Positions 24,922-33,555 of a stretch of 64,000 nucleotides of DNA are shown piece by piece; the first letter of the stretch is position 1, and each line of letters starts with the position of its first letter. Below the pieces are notes generated by a model, which had not been told where the DNA came from, did not search any database, and saw nothing but the letters and a program-made list of their open reading frames with translations. The DNA is from Actinomycetota bacterium (GTDB lineage Bacteria > Actinomycetota > Thermoleophilia > Solirubrobacterales > Solirubrobacteraceae), in assembly GCA_005883215.1 (NCBI GenBank), contig VAYS01000002.1, positions 162,062 to 226,061 of the forward strand. The letters are read 5' to 3'. The translations under genes were made by a program, and so were the position numbers.

Positions 24922-25725
24922 ATGACCGTGGTCGACGTCTCCGAGCAGGACTTTCAGCGAGAGGTCATCGAGCGCTCGACGGCGCTGCCGGTCGTGGTGG
25001 ACTTCTGGGCCGCTTGGTGTGGGCCATGCAAGGCGCTCGGCCCGCTGCTCGAGGCCGAAGCCGAGCGCCGGGAGGGCAAGGTAGTTCTGGCCAAGGTAGA
25101 CACCGACGCCAACCCCGGCCTGTCGCAGAGCTTCGGCATCCAGGGCATCCCGGCGGTCAAGGCCTTCTCCGGCGGCAAGGTGGTGGACGAGTTCGTCGGC
25201 GCCCAGCCCCCTCCGGCGGTCCAGCGCTTCTTTGATCGGCTGGTCCCCTCCCGCGCCGACGAGCTGGCCGCCGCCGGCGATGAGGCCTCGCTACGCGAGG
25301 CACTCTCGCTGGAACCGGGGCGCGCCGACGCCGCGGTGGCGCTGGCACGCCTGCTGCGCGACCGCGACGAGCGCGAAGAGGCGCTCGCCGTGCTCGAGCC
25401 GGTCACCGGCAGCTTCCAGGCCGACGGGCTGGCCGCCCGCCTTCGCCTGGAGCAGGCCGCCCACGCCGAGGAGGCCAGCTCGGCGACCGCTGGGGACGGC
25501 GCCGCGGCCGAGAGCGGCCTCGCCGGGCAGCTCGCCGCCGGGCTTAGCGCCCTAGACCGGGGCGAGACCGAGCGTGGCGTCGAGCTCCTGCTCGAGGCTC
25601 TCGCCCAGCCCGGGGCGCCACGCGAGGAGCTTCGCCAAGTGATCGTCGGGGCCCTGGAGGAGCTCGGCGTCGAGCACCCGGCCGCCCGCGACGCGCGGCG
25701 TCGGCTGGCGGCGGCGCTCTACTGA
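24922..25725 (+). CDS. thioredoxin-domain protein with TPR-like C-terminus (CnoX/YbbN-like)
   Basis: The N-terminal 105 residues are thioredoxin with the active site WCGPC (C33, C36) and the cis-proline segment GIQGIPAVKAF. The remaining 160 residues are Ala/Leu/Glu-rich helical repeats (DEREEALAVLEPV, GETERGVELLLEAL) like those of YbbN/CnoX, a holdase linked to GroEL that guards proteins against oxidation. I use ATG 24922; GTG 24916 is also possible and neither has a clear ribosome site. It is cytoplasmic. Confidence 0.9.
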   Translation: MTVVDVSEQDFQREVIERSTALPVVVDFWAAWCGPCKALGPLLEAEAERREGKVVLAKVDTDANPGLSQSFGIQGIPAVKAFSGGKVVDEFVGAQPPPAVQRFFDRLVPSRADELAAAGDEASLREALSLEPGRADAAVALARLLRDRDEREEALAVLEPVTGSFQADGLAARLRLEQAAHAEEASSATAGDGAAAESGLAGQLAAGLSALDRGETERGVELLLEALAQPGAPREELRQVIVGALEELGVEHPAARDARRRLAAALY

Positions 25726-25792
25726 CGCCCGATAGCCAGGCGGGGACGAAGCCGCCGCTGACGCGCCTGTGGTCCGCCGCCGCGCTGGCTGC

Positions 25793-26416
25793 TCACCCGC
25801 CGAACTCGGTCACGTAGATCGCGGGCTCTTCGTTGCCGCGCTCTGGTGTTACGCCGAGACCGATGGTGCGAAAGCCGCCGTAGAGGATGTTGCTGCGGTG
25901 GTCGGGGCTGTGCATCCACATGCCCACTACCACCTGCGGAGAGGCGGGCTTGGTCGACATGGCGAGGTTCTCGCCCAGCGGGCAGCGGCTGGTGCGGCAG
26001 CGATAGCGCTGGTGGGCGATGCGCTGCCCAGGGTCTTGCCCGGTAGGCGAGGTGTGCGAAAAGTAACCGTGGGCCGACATGTCGCGGGCGTACGCGGTCG
26101 CCGCGCGCCCCAAACGGCGGTCGACGCCAAGCGGATGCTCGCCGCGTTGGCGCCGCTCGCGATTAAGCAGGCACACGGTCGCCGAGCTCAGCGTCCGATA
26201 CGAGGCACTGCCCGGCTCGGCACCGGCGCCCGGACAATCATCACGCCCAGCGCCCATTGCGCTGGCCCCTATGGAAGATGTCAAGCCGGCGATCGCGCTC
26301 GCCGACAGACAGCTCACCAGCGCGCGCGGCCCGCCACACCGTCTACGTCCGCCGGGGCGGGGCGGGATGCCGGGGTGTGCACGCGCGGACTCGCTGACGT
26401 TCCGAGGACCTCTCAC
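25793..26416 (-). CDS. CAP/SCP-domain exported protein under a c-di-AMP riboswitch
   Basis: The C-terminal 140 residues form a CAP (cysteine-rich secretory/antigen 5/PR-1) domain of the bacterial SCP type: CLLNRERRQRGEHPL, YARDMSAHGYFSHTSPTGQDPGQRI, LGENLA, and WMHSPDHRSNIL with the end FRTIGLGV. The N-terminal part is a basic region with an apparent membrane stretch (LVSCLSASAIAGLTSSIGASA), suggesting export. Start GTG 26416 is chosen because GAGGAG lies eight bases upstream; the earlier GTG 26425 overlaps that site. The upstream leader carries a ydaO-type riboswitch, which in actinobacteria controls wall-remodelling genes, so a cell-wall role is likely. Confidence 0.82.
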   Translation of the reverse strand: MRGPRNVSESARAHPGIPPRPGGRRRCGGPRALVSCLSASAIAGLTSSIGASAMGAGRDDCPGAGAEPGSASYRTLSSATVCLLNRERRQRGEHPLGVDRRLGRAATAYARDMSAHGYFSHTSPTGQDPGQRIAHQRYRCRTSRCPLGENLAMSTKPASPQVVVGMWMHSPDHRSNILYGGFRTIGLGVTPERGNEEPAIYVTEFGG

Positions 26417-26435
26417 GTCAATCACTCCTCGTCTT

Positions 26436-26570
26436 TCTGGCCTACGGGGTTAGTCGCCGGGACTCGCGCCGGAAAGCCCGCGCTACGCCGAAAAACGGGC
26501 CATTTGCCCGGCCGGGAGAACCGGCCTTGATCCCCGCTCGCCATCCGCCGGAGCGGACGCGACTCGGCTG
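26436..26570 (-). ncRNA. cyclic di-AMP (ydaO-yuaA) riboswitch, leader of the CAP gene
   Basis: Read on the minus strand, the leader has GAGTCGC near 26565, then GCGAGCGGGGATC, GTAGCGC, and the diagnostic 3' part GGCGCGAGTCCCGGCGACTAACCCCGTAGGCC written in pieces at about 26474 to 26440. This agrees with the known ydaO 3' consensus (GAAUCCGUCAGCUAACCUCGUAGGC) and with the second copy at 33.6 kb. The ribosome site at 26425-26430 follows about ten bases later. Boundaries are approximate; the 5' edge could extend to about 26600. Confidence 0.85.
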
Positions 26571-26684
26571 CTTCAGCTGTTGGTTTCTACCTTTTGGCCT
26601 ACCCGGGCTCGCGCCGCTGACCCGGCCCGTGTCTCGCCGCTGACCGGGGCCCCAGCGTCAATACCGACCTGGCGCGGCGGCGAC

Positions 26685-27494
26685 CTACGCCGGCTGGGCG
26701 GCGGCCGCGATCTCGCCGATCAGCGCCGCCGATTGCGCCGGGCGCTCCCAGAAGAACAGGTGCCCGACGCCATCCATGAGCTCCAGGCGGGCCCCCGGGA
26801 TCGCACTGGCTATCCAGCGTGCGTTCTCCGCCGGAAGCATGCGATCCTCGGTTCCGTGAATCACCAGCGTGGGGACGCGCACCTCGCCGAGCCGCTGGCT
26901 TGTGTCGTGGCCGGAGATCGCGCGCATCTGCTCCATGATCACCGGGATGGCCACCGGAAGGGCCAGGGCGATGCGGCGAAAGCCGGCGTAGTGCTCGGGC
27001 TCGGCGGCATAGCGCGCCGAGACGTTGACCGCGAACCCGGCGCGGATGGCCTGCTCGCGGTCGCCTGAGCTCCAGCTTTGCATGAGCTCGGTGATCACCG
27101 CAGGCTCGGTGAGACGTTGTTCGGCGCCTCCCGCGTAGGTGCAGCCCAGGGTCAGGCTGCGCAGACGCTCGGGGTGCCTGACCGCGAGCTCCTGGGCGAC
27201 CATGCCTCCCATCGAGATGCCCACCACGTGGGCCGAGTCCCATCCGAGCTGTGCCATCAGCGCGGCGGCGTCGTCGGCCAGTTGGGCGATCGTGAAGGGC
27301 GCCTCCACCCGGCTGGACTTCCCCACGCCGCGGTGGTCGTAAGCCACGACGTCAAACGAAGGCTCCAGCTCGGACAAGAACGGCTCGCCCCAATGTAGGT
27401 GCGTGCCGCTCATGCCCATGATCAGCAGCAGCGGGGCGCCGTTCCCACGGCGCTCATAGCTGAGCTCGACGTTCGGGGTGCGGGCGATCGGCAT
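26685..27494 (-). CDS. alpha/beta hydrolase (haloperoxidase/3-oxoadipate-enol-lactonase-like)
   Basis: This 269-residue protein has a complete triad: nucleophile in VVGISMGGMVAQELA, acid in IHGTEDRMLP and His in DGVGHLFFWERP, with the oxyanion region LLIMGMSGTHLHW. The sequence style is that of small cytoplasmic hydrolases such as 3-oxoadipate enol-lactonase or BioH; the substrate is unknown. It lies 17 bases downstream of the dinB gene on the same strand and may be cotranscribed with it. Confidence 0.88.
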   Translation of the reverse strand: MPIARTPNVELSYERRGNGAPLLLIMGMSGTHLHWGEPFLSELEPSFDVVAYDHRGVGKSSRVEAPFTIAQLADDAAALMAQLGWDSAHVVGISMGGMVAQELAVRHPERLRSLTLGCTYAGGAEQRLTEPAVITELMQSWSSGDREQAIRAGFAVNVSARYAAEPEHYAGFRRIALALPVAIPVIMEQMRAISGHDTSQRLGEVRVPTLVIHGTEDRMLPAENARWIASAIPGARLELMDGVGHLFFWERPAQSAALIGEIAAAAQPA

Positions 27495-27511
27495 GGGATT
27501 AGGCGTGCACC

Positions 27512-28615
27512 CTAGACGGCCAGCCGCAGCTGGGGCTGCATGTCGTCCCCGGCGTGGGCCGTGCCGCCGGATCCGTCGGCGCGGGCTTCGCCGGAGGGGC
27601 TTGGGTCGACGAACCCCGCGACCCTTACCCCGAGCAGGCGCACCGGGCGGGGCGGCGCGTAAGCGCGCAGGAGCTCTCGGGCCACGGCCGAGACGGTCTC
27701 TTCTGCGCAGGTCGCATCATCCAGCGTCCGTGCGCGCGTCACCGTGGTCCAGTCGTCGAGCCGGACCTTGATCCCGATGGTGCGGCCGCGGAGGCCGCGC
27801 GCCCCCAGGCGGGCGCACAGGCCGGCGCTGAGGCGCTCGAGCGTTCGCTCCAGCTCAGACCGGTCGCCGACGTCGACGTCGAAGGTGGTTTCGCTCGACT
27901 GGGACTTGGTCGCGCGCACCGTCTGCACCCCGCCGGTGTCCTCGAAGTGGCCCCGGTGGTGCAGGTAGCGGCCCTGGCGCTCGCCGAAGACGGCGGCCAG
28001 GCCCTCGGCGGCGTACTCGCGCAGCTGGGCGATGGTGGCGATCCCCAGCGACGCCAGCCGCTCGGCGGTCTTGGGGCCGATGCCCGGGAGCAGGCTCGGG
28101 GAGGCAGAGGCGAAGCGCTCGCACGCCTGTTCCCGCGTGAGGGCCACCATGCCGCCCGGCTTCTCGCAGTCCGAGGCGATCTTGGCCACCAGCTTGTTCG
28201 GCCCGATCCCCACCGAGGCCCCGAGCCCGGTCCGCGCCCGGATCTCGGCCACCAGGCGCCGCATCGCGGCCTTGGGCGCGACCAGGTCGCCGAGGTCGAG
28301 GTAGCCCTCGTCCAGGCCCACCTGCTCTACCCGCTCGATCTGCTCGTGGACCAGCGCCCACACTCGCTGAGAGGCGGCCCGGTAGGCGCCGAAGTCGGGG
28401 GGCACGGTGATCGCCGCGGGGCAGAGCCGCCGGGCTTGGGACACCGGCATCGCCGAGTGCACGCCGAAGGCGCGCGCTTCGTAGGTGGCCGTGGTCACCA
28501 CCGCCCGGGGACTCGACCCGGACACGATCACCGGCTTGCCCCGCAGCTCGGGGCGGCGCAGCAGCTCGACGGAGACGTAGAACGCGTCCATGTCGAGGTG
28601 GGCGATGCGCGGCAT
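27512..28615 (-). CDS. dinB: DNA polymerase IV (Y-family)
   Basis: The 367-residue protein has the Y-family palm: HLDMDAFYVSVE with the first metal aspartates, then RAVVTTATYEARAFGVHSAM and GLDEGYLDL (usual S-x-DEAYLD) with the remaining acidic residues. The thumb helix-hairpin-helix LLPGIGPKTAERLASLGI and the little-finger domain with SSETTFDVDVGD follow. The end reads QPQLRLAV, close to the beta-clamp-binding QLxLF motif. Such enzymes copy past lesions with low fidelity. No LexA box is recognisable in the short upstream region. Confidence 0.95.
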   Translation of the reverse strand: MPRIAHLDMDAFYVSVELLRRPELRGKPVIVSGSSPRAVVTTATYEARAFGVHSAMPVSQARRLCPAAITVPPDFGAYRAASQRVWALVHEQIERVEQVGLDEGYLDLGDLVAPKAAMRRLVAEIRARTGLGASVGIGPNKLVAKIASDCEKPGGMVALTREQACERFASASPSLLPGIGPKTAERLASLGIATIAQLREYAAEGLAAVFGERQGRYLHHRGHFEDTGGVQTVRATKSQSSETTFDVDVGDRSELERTLERLSAGLCARLGARGLRGRTIGIKVRLDDWTTVTRARTLDDATCAEETVSAVARELLRAYAPPRPVRLLGVRVAGFVDPSPSGEARADGSGGTAHAGDDMQPQLRLAV

Positions 28616-28640
28616 GCCCGGATTCTCGCGCTCGAGCCGG

Positions 28641-29318
28641 TCAGCCCCCGGCGCCTAGGACGCGCGTCATGTCACGCGCCGCGCGCCAGGTCCCGCCGAG
28701 CGTACCGGTGACCTTGGAGCGCCCGGTGCGCGGCAGGTAAGGGACCGGGACCTCGGCGACGCGCCACCCCGCGGCCGCGGCGCGCAAGACCATCTCCAGC
28801 GGCCAGCCAAAGGCCCGGTCGGTCATGCCCAGCTCGAGCATCCGCACCCGCCGGGCGGCCCGCATTGGGCCGAGATCCGACAGCGGCGCGCCGGTGCGGC
28901 GCCGCACCCGCCAGGCGAGAAAGCGATTGGCGGCACGGGCATGGGCCGGCCACGTCCCACGCCTGGCGTCGCGGCGGCCGAGGACGAGATCGGCGCCGCC
29001 GCCGAGCACGGGCTCGGCGACCAGGGGCAGATGGGTGGGGTCCAGAGAGCCGTCGCAGTCCATGAACGCCACCGTGTCGCTCTCGGCGGCGCACAGGCCT
29101 GCCCAGCACGCCGCCCCGAAGCCCCGACGCGGTTCGTACACCACCCGGGCGCCCAGGCGGGCGGCAACCTGCGCCGACGCGTCGCGGGAGCCGTTGTCGA
29201 CCACCAGGGGGACGAAATCCGCCGGCATCCGCGCGAGGACCCACGGCAGCGCCTCGGCCTCGTCGAGCACGGGCAGGATGACCTCGACGGCCGCGCCCGC
29301 TCTAGCGTGTGCGGGCAT
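28641..29318 (-). CDS. family 2 glycosyltransferase (dolichyl/polyprenyl-phosphate hexose synthase-like)
   Basis: The 225-residue GT-A protein has ILPVLDEAEALPWVL at the start, a DNGSRDAS loop, the DxD-type metal site in FMDCDGSLDPTHL, and late R-x2-R-type segment with PYLPRTGRSKVTGTLGG. It resembles polyprenyl-phosphate mannose/glucose synthases, and would fit with the GT87 enzyme at 30.4 kb that needs such a donor. The ATG at 29318 lies in GCATGC, the same six bases that hold the ATG of the divergent epimerase, so the two genes overlap by two bases. Confidence 0.85.
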   Translation of the reverse strand: MPAHARAGAAVEVILPVLDEAEALPWVLARMPADFVPLVVDNGSRDASAQVAARLGARVVYEPRRGFGAACWAGLCAAESDTVAFMDCDGSLDPTHLPLVAEPVLGGGADLVLGRRDARRGTWPAHARAANRFLAWRVRRRTGAPLSDLGPMRAARRVRMLELGMTDRAFGWPLEMVLRAAAAGWRVAEVPVPYLPRTGRSKVTGTLGGTWRAARDMTRVLGAGG

Positions 29319-30381
29319 GCTCGTCCTGGTGACCGGCGGCGCCGGATTCGTCGGCTCGCACGTGGTGGACGCACTGCTCGACGCCGGGCACGCGGTGCGC
29401 TGCCTCGATGTGCTGCACCCGGCGGCGCACGCCGGTGCCCCGCCCTACCTGCGGTCCGAGGCCGAATGGATGGCCGCCGATCTGCGCGATCCCCAGCGCG
29501 CGACCCGGGCGGTGATCGGCGTGGACGCCGTGTGCCACCAGGCGGCGATGGTCGGGCTGGGCAGCGATATCACCGACGTCTCCGACTACGTCGACCACAA
29601 CCTGATGGGCACAGCCAACCTCCTGCGCGCGCTGGCCGAGCGCTCGTTTGCCGGCCGGCTGGTCCTCGCCTCGAGCATGGTGGTCTATGGCGAGGGACGC
29701 TACCGCTGCCCCGCGCACGGGGAGTTGACCCCCGGCCCCCGGCGGCGCGTCGACCTGGAGGCCGGGCGATTCGATCCCCCATGCCCGCGCTGTGGGCGCG
29801 GGCTGGAACCGGTGGCGGTCACCGAGGACGCCGCCACCGACCCCCGCAACGTCTACGCCGCCACCAAGCTGGCCCAGGAGCACCTGTGCGCCGCCTTCGC
29901 GCGCGAGCGCGAAGACGTGGCCCTGACCGCGCTGCGCTACCACAACGTCTACGGCCCCCGGATGCCCCGTGACACCCCCTATGCCGGCGTGGCCAGCATC
30001 TTTCGCAGCGACCTGGAGGCGGGCCACCCGCCGCAGGTGTTCGAGGACGGGGCCCAGCTGCGCGACTTCGTGCACGTCGCCGATGTCGCCCGCGCCAACC
30101 TGATCGCCCTGGCGCGACCCGAGCCCGCACGCGGCGTGTTCAACGTGGCCAGCGGCCGCCCGCGGACGGTGGGCGATATGGCGCAAACGCTGGCCCGGGC
30201 CTTTGGGACGGCGGCTCGGGCGCCGGAGATCACCGGCCGGTTTCGCCTCGGCGACGTTCGCCACGTCTTTGCCAACGCCGACCGAGGTCGTCGGCGGCTG
30301 GGGTTCGCCGCCCGGGTGTCCTTCGAGGCCGGGATCGCCGAGTTCGCCCGCGCGCCGCTGCGCGAGGCACGGTCGAGCTGA
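29317..30381 (+). CDS. NAD-dependent epimerase with zinc-knuckle insert (dTDP-L-rhamnose 4-epimerase-like)
   Basis: This is an extended SDR of 354 residues: GGAGFVGSHVV at the N-terminus, catalytic S119/S120, Y180 and K184 (YAATK). Between S120 and Y180 it has C131-x2-H134 and C156-x2-C159 in an insert, a pattern I associate with dTDP-L-rhamnose 4-epimerases of the WbiB type, where a metal knuckle orders the active-site loop. It likely supplies a rare sugar nucleotide for surface glycans, in keeping with the neighbouring GT2 and GT87 genes. Substrate identity is inference. The 3' end is one base from the convergent GT87 gene. Confidence 0.85.
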   Translation: MLVLVTGGAGFVGSHVVDALLDAGHAVRCLDVLHPAAHAGAPPYLRSEAEWMAADLRDPQRATRAVIGVDAVCHQAAMVGLGSDITDVSDYVDHNLMGTANLLRALAERSFAGRLVLASSMVVYGEGRYRCPAHGELTPGPRRRVDLEAGRFDPPCPRCGRGLEPVAVTEDAATDPRNVYAATKLAQEHLCAAFAREREDVALTALRYHNVYGPRMPRDTPYAGVASIFRSDLEAGHPPQVFEDGAQLRDFVHVADVARANLIALARPEPARGVFNVASGRPRTVGDMAQTLARAFGTAARAPEITGRFRLGDVRHVFANADRGRRRLGFAARVSFEAGIAEFARAPLREARSS

Positions 30382-30382
30382 G

Positions 30383-31693
30383 TCACAGCAGGGGGTCAAA
30401 TCCGAGCAGCGGCAGGCGCACCACCAGCATCCACAGCATGAGAGCGAGCGTCGCGGTCCGCAGGCGCCCGCTCGGCGAGGCGCCCGCCAGCGGCAGCAGC
30501 GTGGTGAGATACCAGGGCTCCAGCGAGTTGATCGCCAGCAGCCCGGCCAGCGTGGCCCACCCGGCCGCCTGTACCCAGCCCTCCCCCCGCCGCCGCACCA
30601 GGGCGACCAGCAGCGCGAGCATGGCGATCAGCGCCACCCCCGAGCACGCCGCTCGCACGCCGGCGCCGGGGCCGGTGCCCAGCACCCGGCCGACCACGTC
30701 GGGTCCGCTGTAGTCGATCACGTAGCGCCGGCCGGTGGCGAGCATGGCCGGCACATCGAGTACGTGGAAGCCGAACAGGGGCACGGTCACCGCGGCGATC
30801 AGCGCCAGGGCCGCCGCCACCCCTGCGAGCGCCCAGCCGGGGCGCCGCCGGGCAGCGACCAGGTAAGGCAGGGCGACGGCGCCCGAGATCTTGACCGCGG
30901 CACCGACCACCCCGAGCGCGCCGGCCGAGGCGCGGGCTCCGGCCGCGTCGGCCGCCAGCACCCCGGCCAGCGCCAGCGCCACCAGCAGGTCGGTGTGCGC
31001 TCCGCCCACCGCCCAAACCACGACGACGGGATTGAGCCCCACCAGCACGGCGGCCGCGCGCCCGGACAGGCCTCGGCGCCGCGCGGCGGTGCTCACCGCC
31101 CACACCATGGCCAGGCTGATCGTCGCCATCGCCCCCTTGAGCACCCACACCGCGCCGGTGGGGCTCAGTGCGGCCAGGGGGAACGTGAGGATCGTGAAAA
31201 GCGGGCCGTACGGGCTGGTGATGTGCCGCCAGTAGATCAGCGGCAGCAGGGGGTCTCGAGGGACACTGGCCGGCACGTGGGTGTACGGGTTGAGCCCGTG
31301 CAGCAGGTACAGCCGCGGGTAGGCCAGGTAGTGGAACAAGTCCGACGAGAGCAGCGGAGGGGCGAGCGCCATCGCCACGTGGACGAGCACGATCGCCGCG
31401 GCTACCAAGCGGAGGTCCAGACGGGCAGCCCGCCACAGGGCGAGCAGATAGCCGGCGAGCATGATCAGCAAGCAGACGCTGAAACCGTCGCCGCTGAGCT
31501 CGGGGCCGAGACCGTGCAGCGGCCCGGCCACCCAGCGCGGCTCGGGACTGACGCCGGTGTCGACGATCGTCGATCCGCTGGCCGAGCCGACCGCCAGCCA
31601 TATCCCGGCCAGCACGATCGCGGCCAGGGCGGCGGTCCCGGTCGCGTCCAGGCGTGGGCGCGGCGCTCGCGCGTTCACGCGCTGGTGCGCCAT
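30383..31693 (-). CDS. GT87-type polyprenol-phosphate-mannose-dependent mannosyltransferase (membrane)
   Basis: The protein has about ten hydrophobic segments and the C-class motif SSDLFHYLAYPRLYLLHGLNPYTHVP followed by HITSPYGPLFTI, which marks the DUF2029/MptA-MptB-like group. These enzymes transfer mannose or arabinose from polyprenyl phosphate to lipoglycans on the outer face of the membrane; the aspartate of SSD is the expected catalytic acid. A functional link with the GT2 gene (donor synthesis) is plausible. The stop lies one base beyond the epimerase stop. Confidence 0.85.
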   Translation of the reverse strand: MAHQRVNARAPRPRLDATGTAALAAIVLAGIWLAVGSASGSTIVDTGVSPEPRWVAGPLHGLGPELSGDGFSVCLLIMLAGYLLALWRAARLDLRLVAAAIVLVHVAMALAPPLLSSDLFHYLAYPRLYLLHGLNPYTHVPASVPRDPLLPLIYWRHITSPYGPLFTILTFPLAALSPTGAVWVLKGAMATISLAMVWAVSTAARRRGLSGRAAAVLVGLNPVVVVWAVGGAHTDLLVALALAGVLAADAAGARASAGALGVVGAAVKISGAVALPYLVAARRRPGWALAGVAAALALIAAVTVPLFGFHVLDVPAMLATGRRYVIDYSGPDVVGRVLGTGPGAGVRAACSGVALIAMLALLVALVRRRGEGWVQAAGWATLAGLLAINSLEPWYLTTLLPLAGASPSGRLRTATLALMLWMLVVRLPLLGFDPLL

Positions 31694-31709
31694 CGTCGCG
31701 GCGGGGGCT

Positions 31710-32507
31710 TCAGTCGAAGCGGAAATGGGTGCCGACCGACGGGGCGTCGGCCCGCTGCGCCGCGGGAAGCGCGGCCGCCAGGGTGGAGGCGAACACGGCG
31801 GAGCTCGCGCCGATCAGGCGCTCGAGCTCGGACATCGGGGTGGGCTCGGGCCGGACCCCGTTGGCGTAGTCGGTGACATAGCCGACCAGGGCGTACGGGA
31901 TCTCGGCTTCGCCGGCGAGCACCGTCTCCGGGCCCGCCGTCTGGCTGACCGCGGTGACTCCGCACGCCGCCAGCATGCGAATCTCGGCCCGGGTGTTGAA
32001 GCGGGGGCCGTCGACGTGCCCGTAGCAGCCGCCATCGCGAACGCGATGCCCGGCGGCGGCGGCGCCGTCCAGGAGCGCCGCCCGCAGCGGCTCAGAGAAG
32101 GGGCGGTCGCAGATCCAATGGCCCCGACCCGGGCCGCCGGGCTCGGTGTGAAGCGTGCACAGCGAGCCGTCCGACAGGCGATTGGAGAGGAAGTACAGGT
32201 CGTCGAAGACCACCAGCGAGCCCAGCCCCAGATCCGGGTCCACGGCGCCGCACACGGTCACCCCCAGCACCGCCTCGGCGCCGAGTTGGCGCAGCGCCCA
32301 GACGTTGGCCTGGTGGGTGACATGGCTCGAGAGGCGGGCGTGTCCCTCGCCATGGCGAGAGATGTGCATGACCTCGACCCCGCCCAGGTCGCCGCGGTGT
32401 ACGGCGACCTCGCCGAACGCCGTGTCCACCGCCACCGGCTCGGCTCGAAACCCGGGCAGGGCATAGGTGCCCGATCCCGTGATGACGGCGATCGCCACGG
32501 CGGGCAT
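31710..32507 (-). CDS. MTA/purine nucleoside phosphorylase family protein
   Basis: The 265-residue protein has the MTAP/PNP-II fold pattern: AVITGSGTY at the start, RHGEGHARLSSHVTHQANVWAL with the phosphate-binding RHG, CGAVDPDLGLGSLVVFDDLYF, and GPRFNTRAEIRML. A late aspartate in GYVTDYANG sits where purine specificity is set. The enzyme phosphorolyses purine nucleosides, probably S-methyl-5'-thioadenosine or inosine. It lies 16 bases upstream of the GT87 gene and 27 after the RlpA-like gene, all minus strand. Confidence 0.88.
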   Translation of the reverse strand: MPAVAIAVITGSGTYALPGFRAEPVAVDTAFGEVAVHRGDLGGVEVMHISRHGEGHARLSSHVTHQANVWALRQLGAEAVLGVTVCGAVDPDLGLGSLVVFDDLYFLSNRLSDGSLCTLHTEPGGPGRGHWICDRPFSEPLRAALLDGAAAAGHRVRDGGCYGHVDGPRFNTRAEIRMLAACGVTAVSQTAGPETVLAGEAEIPYALVGYVTDYANGVRPEPTPMSELERLIGASSAVFASTLAAALPAAQRADAPSVGTHFRFD

Positions 32508-32534
32508 CGTACGCGCCCGCCGTGGCGAAGCAGG

Positions 32535-33539
32535 TCAGCGGCTGACCCAGACCCGGCCGATGTCGCCGAAGCCCAGCCGCTGCTTGGCGGCGGCGGTCAG
32601 GTCGAACTCGCGGTCGCCCGAGTAGGGGCCGCGGTCGACCACCCGCAGGCGCACCCGTCGGCGGCCGTAGCGGATGGTCAGCCACGTGCCGCACGGGAGC
32701 GTGCGGTGGGCGACCCCGAGGGTCTTGGGTCCCAACCTCCCCCCGCAGGCCAACGCCGAGCCGTAGAGCTCAGACCCGAACCAGGACGCCAGCGCCGGGC
32801 GATAGACGTCGATGCGCCCCACCTCGCTGGAGCTGGGGGCGTTGACCGAGTCGCCGTCGAAACGCAGGCGCACCGGGGCGGGCGTCGTCTGGCGGGGAGC
32901 CCAGCGCAGACGAAAACCCCCGCCCGCGCCGGTGCGGGCTCGGGCCAGCGGGTACCAGCGGCGCCCGCGCCGCGCCTGCAGGACCACCGTTCGCCCAGCC
33001 CGAGCCGGGCGTAGCGCTCCGCTCAACTGGACGGGACGGCCAGCCAGCAGCTCCGGGTGGGGGACGTTCGGCGTGAGCCGGGCAGACACCGCCACCGACT
33101 GCTCCGGGCCGCTGGTGGCGCTCGCGGCGGAGCGAGGATCGACCACGACGCCCGGAGGCACCGCCGCAGGACGCGCCCTCTCGCCCCCGGCCACGACCCG
33201 CAGGGATCCGTTGGCCGGCGGAGCGACCCACACCCGATAGCCGCCCGCTGCTCCGGCGGTGGCCCCGGTGAGCGGGCGCCAGGCGCCGTGACGGGGGCGA
33301 AACTCGACGATCACCGGCTGGCCCGGAGTGGCACCGAGAAGGCGTCCCGCCAGCAGCAGACGCTGCCCGTCGAGCAGATGGCGAGCGGGACCCGGGGAGC
33401 CGGGCGCCGGGCGCCGGGGGCTGGCGCCGGCGATCGCGTGGGCAAGCAGCGGGGGTGTGGCGGTGGCGATACAGGCGGTGCCCAGCGCGCCTAGCGTTAC
33501 CGCGGCGCGGCGGGCACGCGCATCCAGGTGCGGCCTCAT
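32535..33539 (-). CDS. RlpA-like double-psi beta-barrel exported protein under a c-di-AMP riboswitch
   Basis: Start ATG 33539 has AGGAGG seven bases upstream. A signal peptide (AVTLGALGTACIATATPPLLAHA) leads to two Ig-like/Pro-rich domains (residues about 55-150 and 160-245) and a C-terminal 85-residue DPBB domain: ASWFGSELYGSALACGG, GVAHRTLPCGTWL, VDRGPYSGDREFDLTAAA. The conserved aspartate of VDRGP is that of RlpA, a lytic transglycosylase for naked glycan strands. The riboswitch upstream ties its expression to c-di-AMP, as for other wall hydrolases of actinobacteria. Confidence 0.88.
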   Translation of the reverse strand: MRPHLDARARRAAVTLGALGTACIATATPPLLAHAIAGASPRRPAPGSPGPARHLLDGQRLLLAGRLLGATPGQPVIVEFRPRHGAWRPLTGATAGAAGGYRVWVAPPANGSLRVVAGGERARPAAVPPGVVVDPRSAASATSGPEQSVAVSARLTPNVPHPELLAGRPVQLSGALRPARAGRTVVLQARRGRRWYPLARARTGAGGGFRLRWAPRQTTPAPVRLRFDGDSVNAPSSSEVGRIDVYRPALASWFGSELYGSALACGGRLGPKTLGVAHRTLPCGTWLTIRYGRRRVRLRVVDRGPYSGDREFDLTAAAKQRLGFGDIGRVWVSR

Positions 33540-33555
33540 ACAAAGACCTCCTCGT

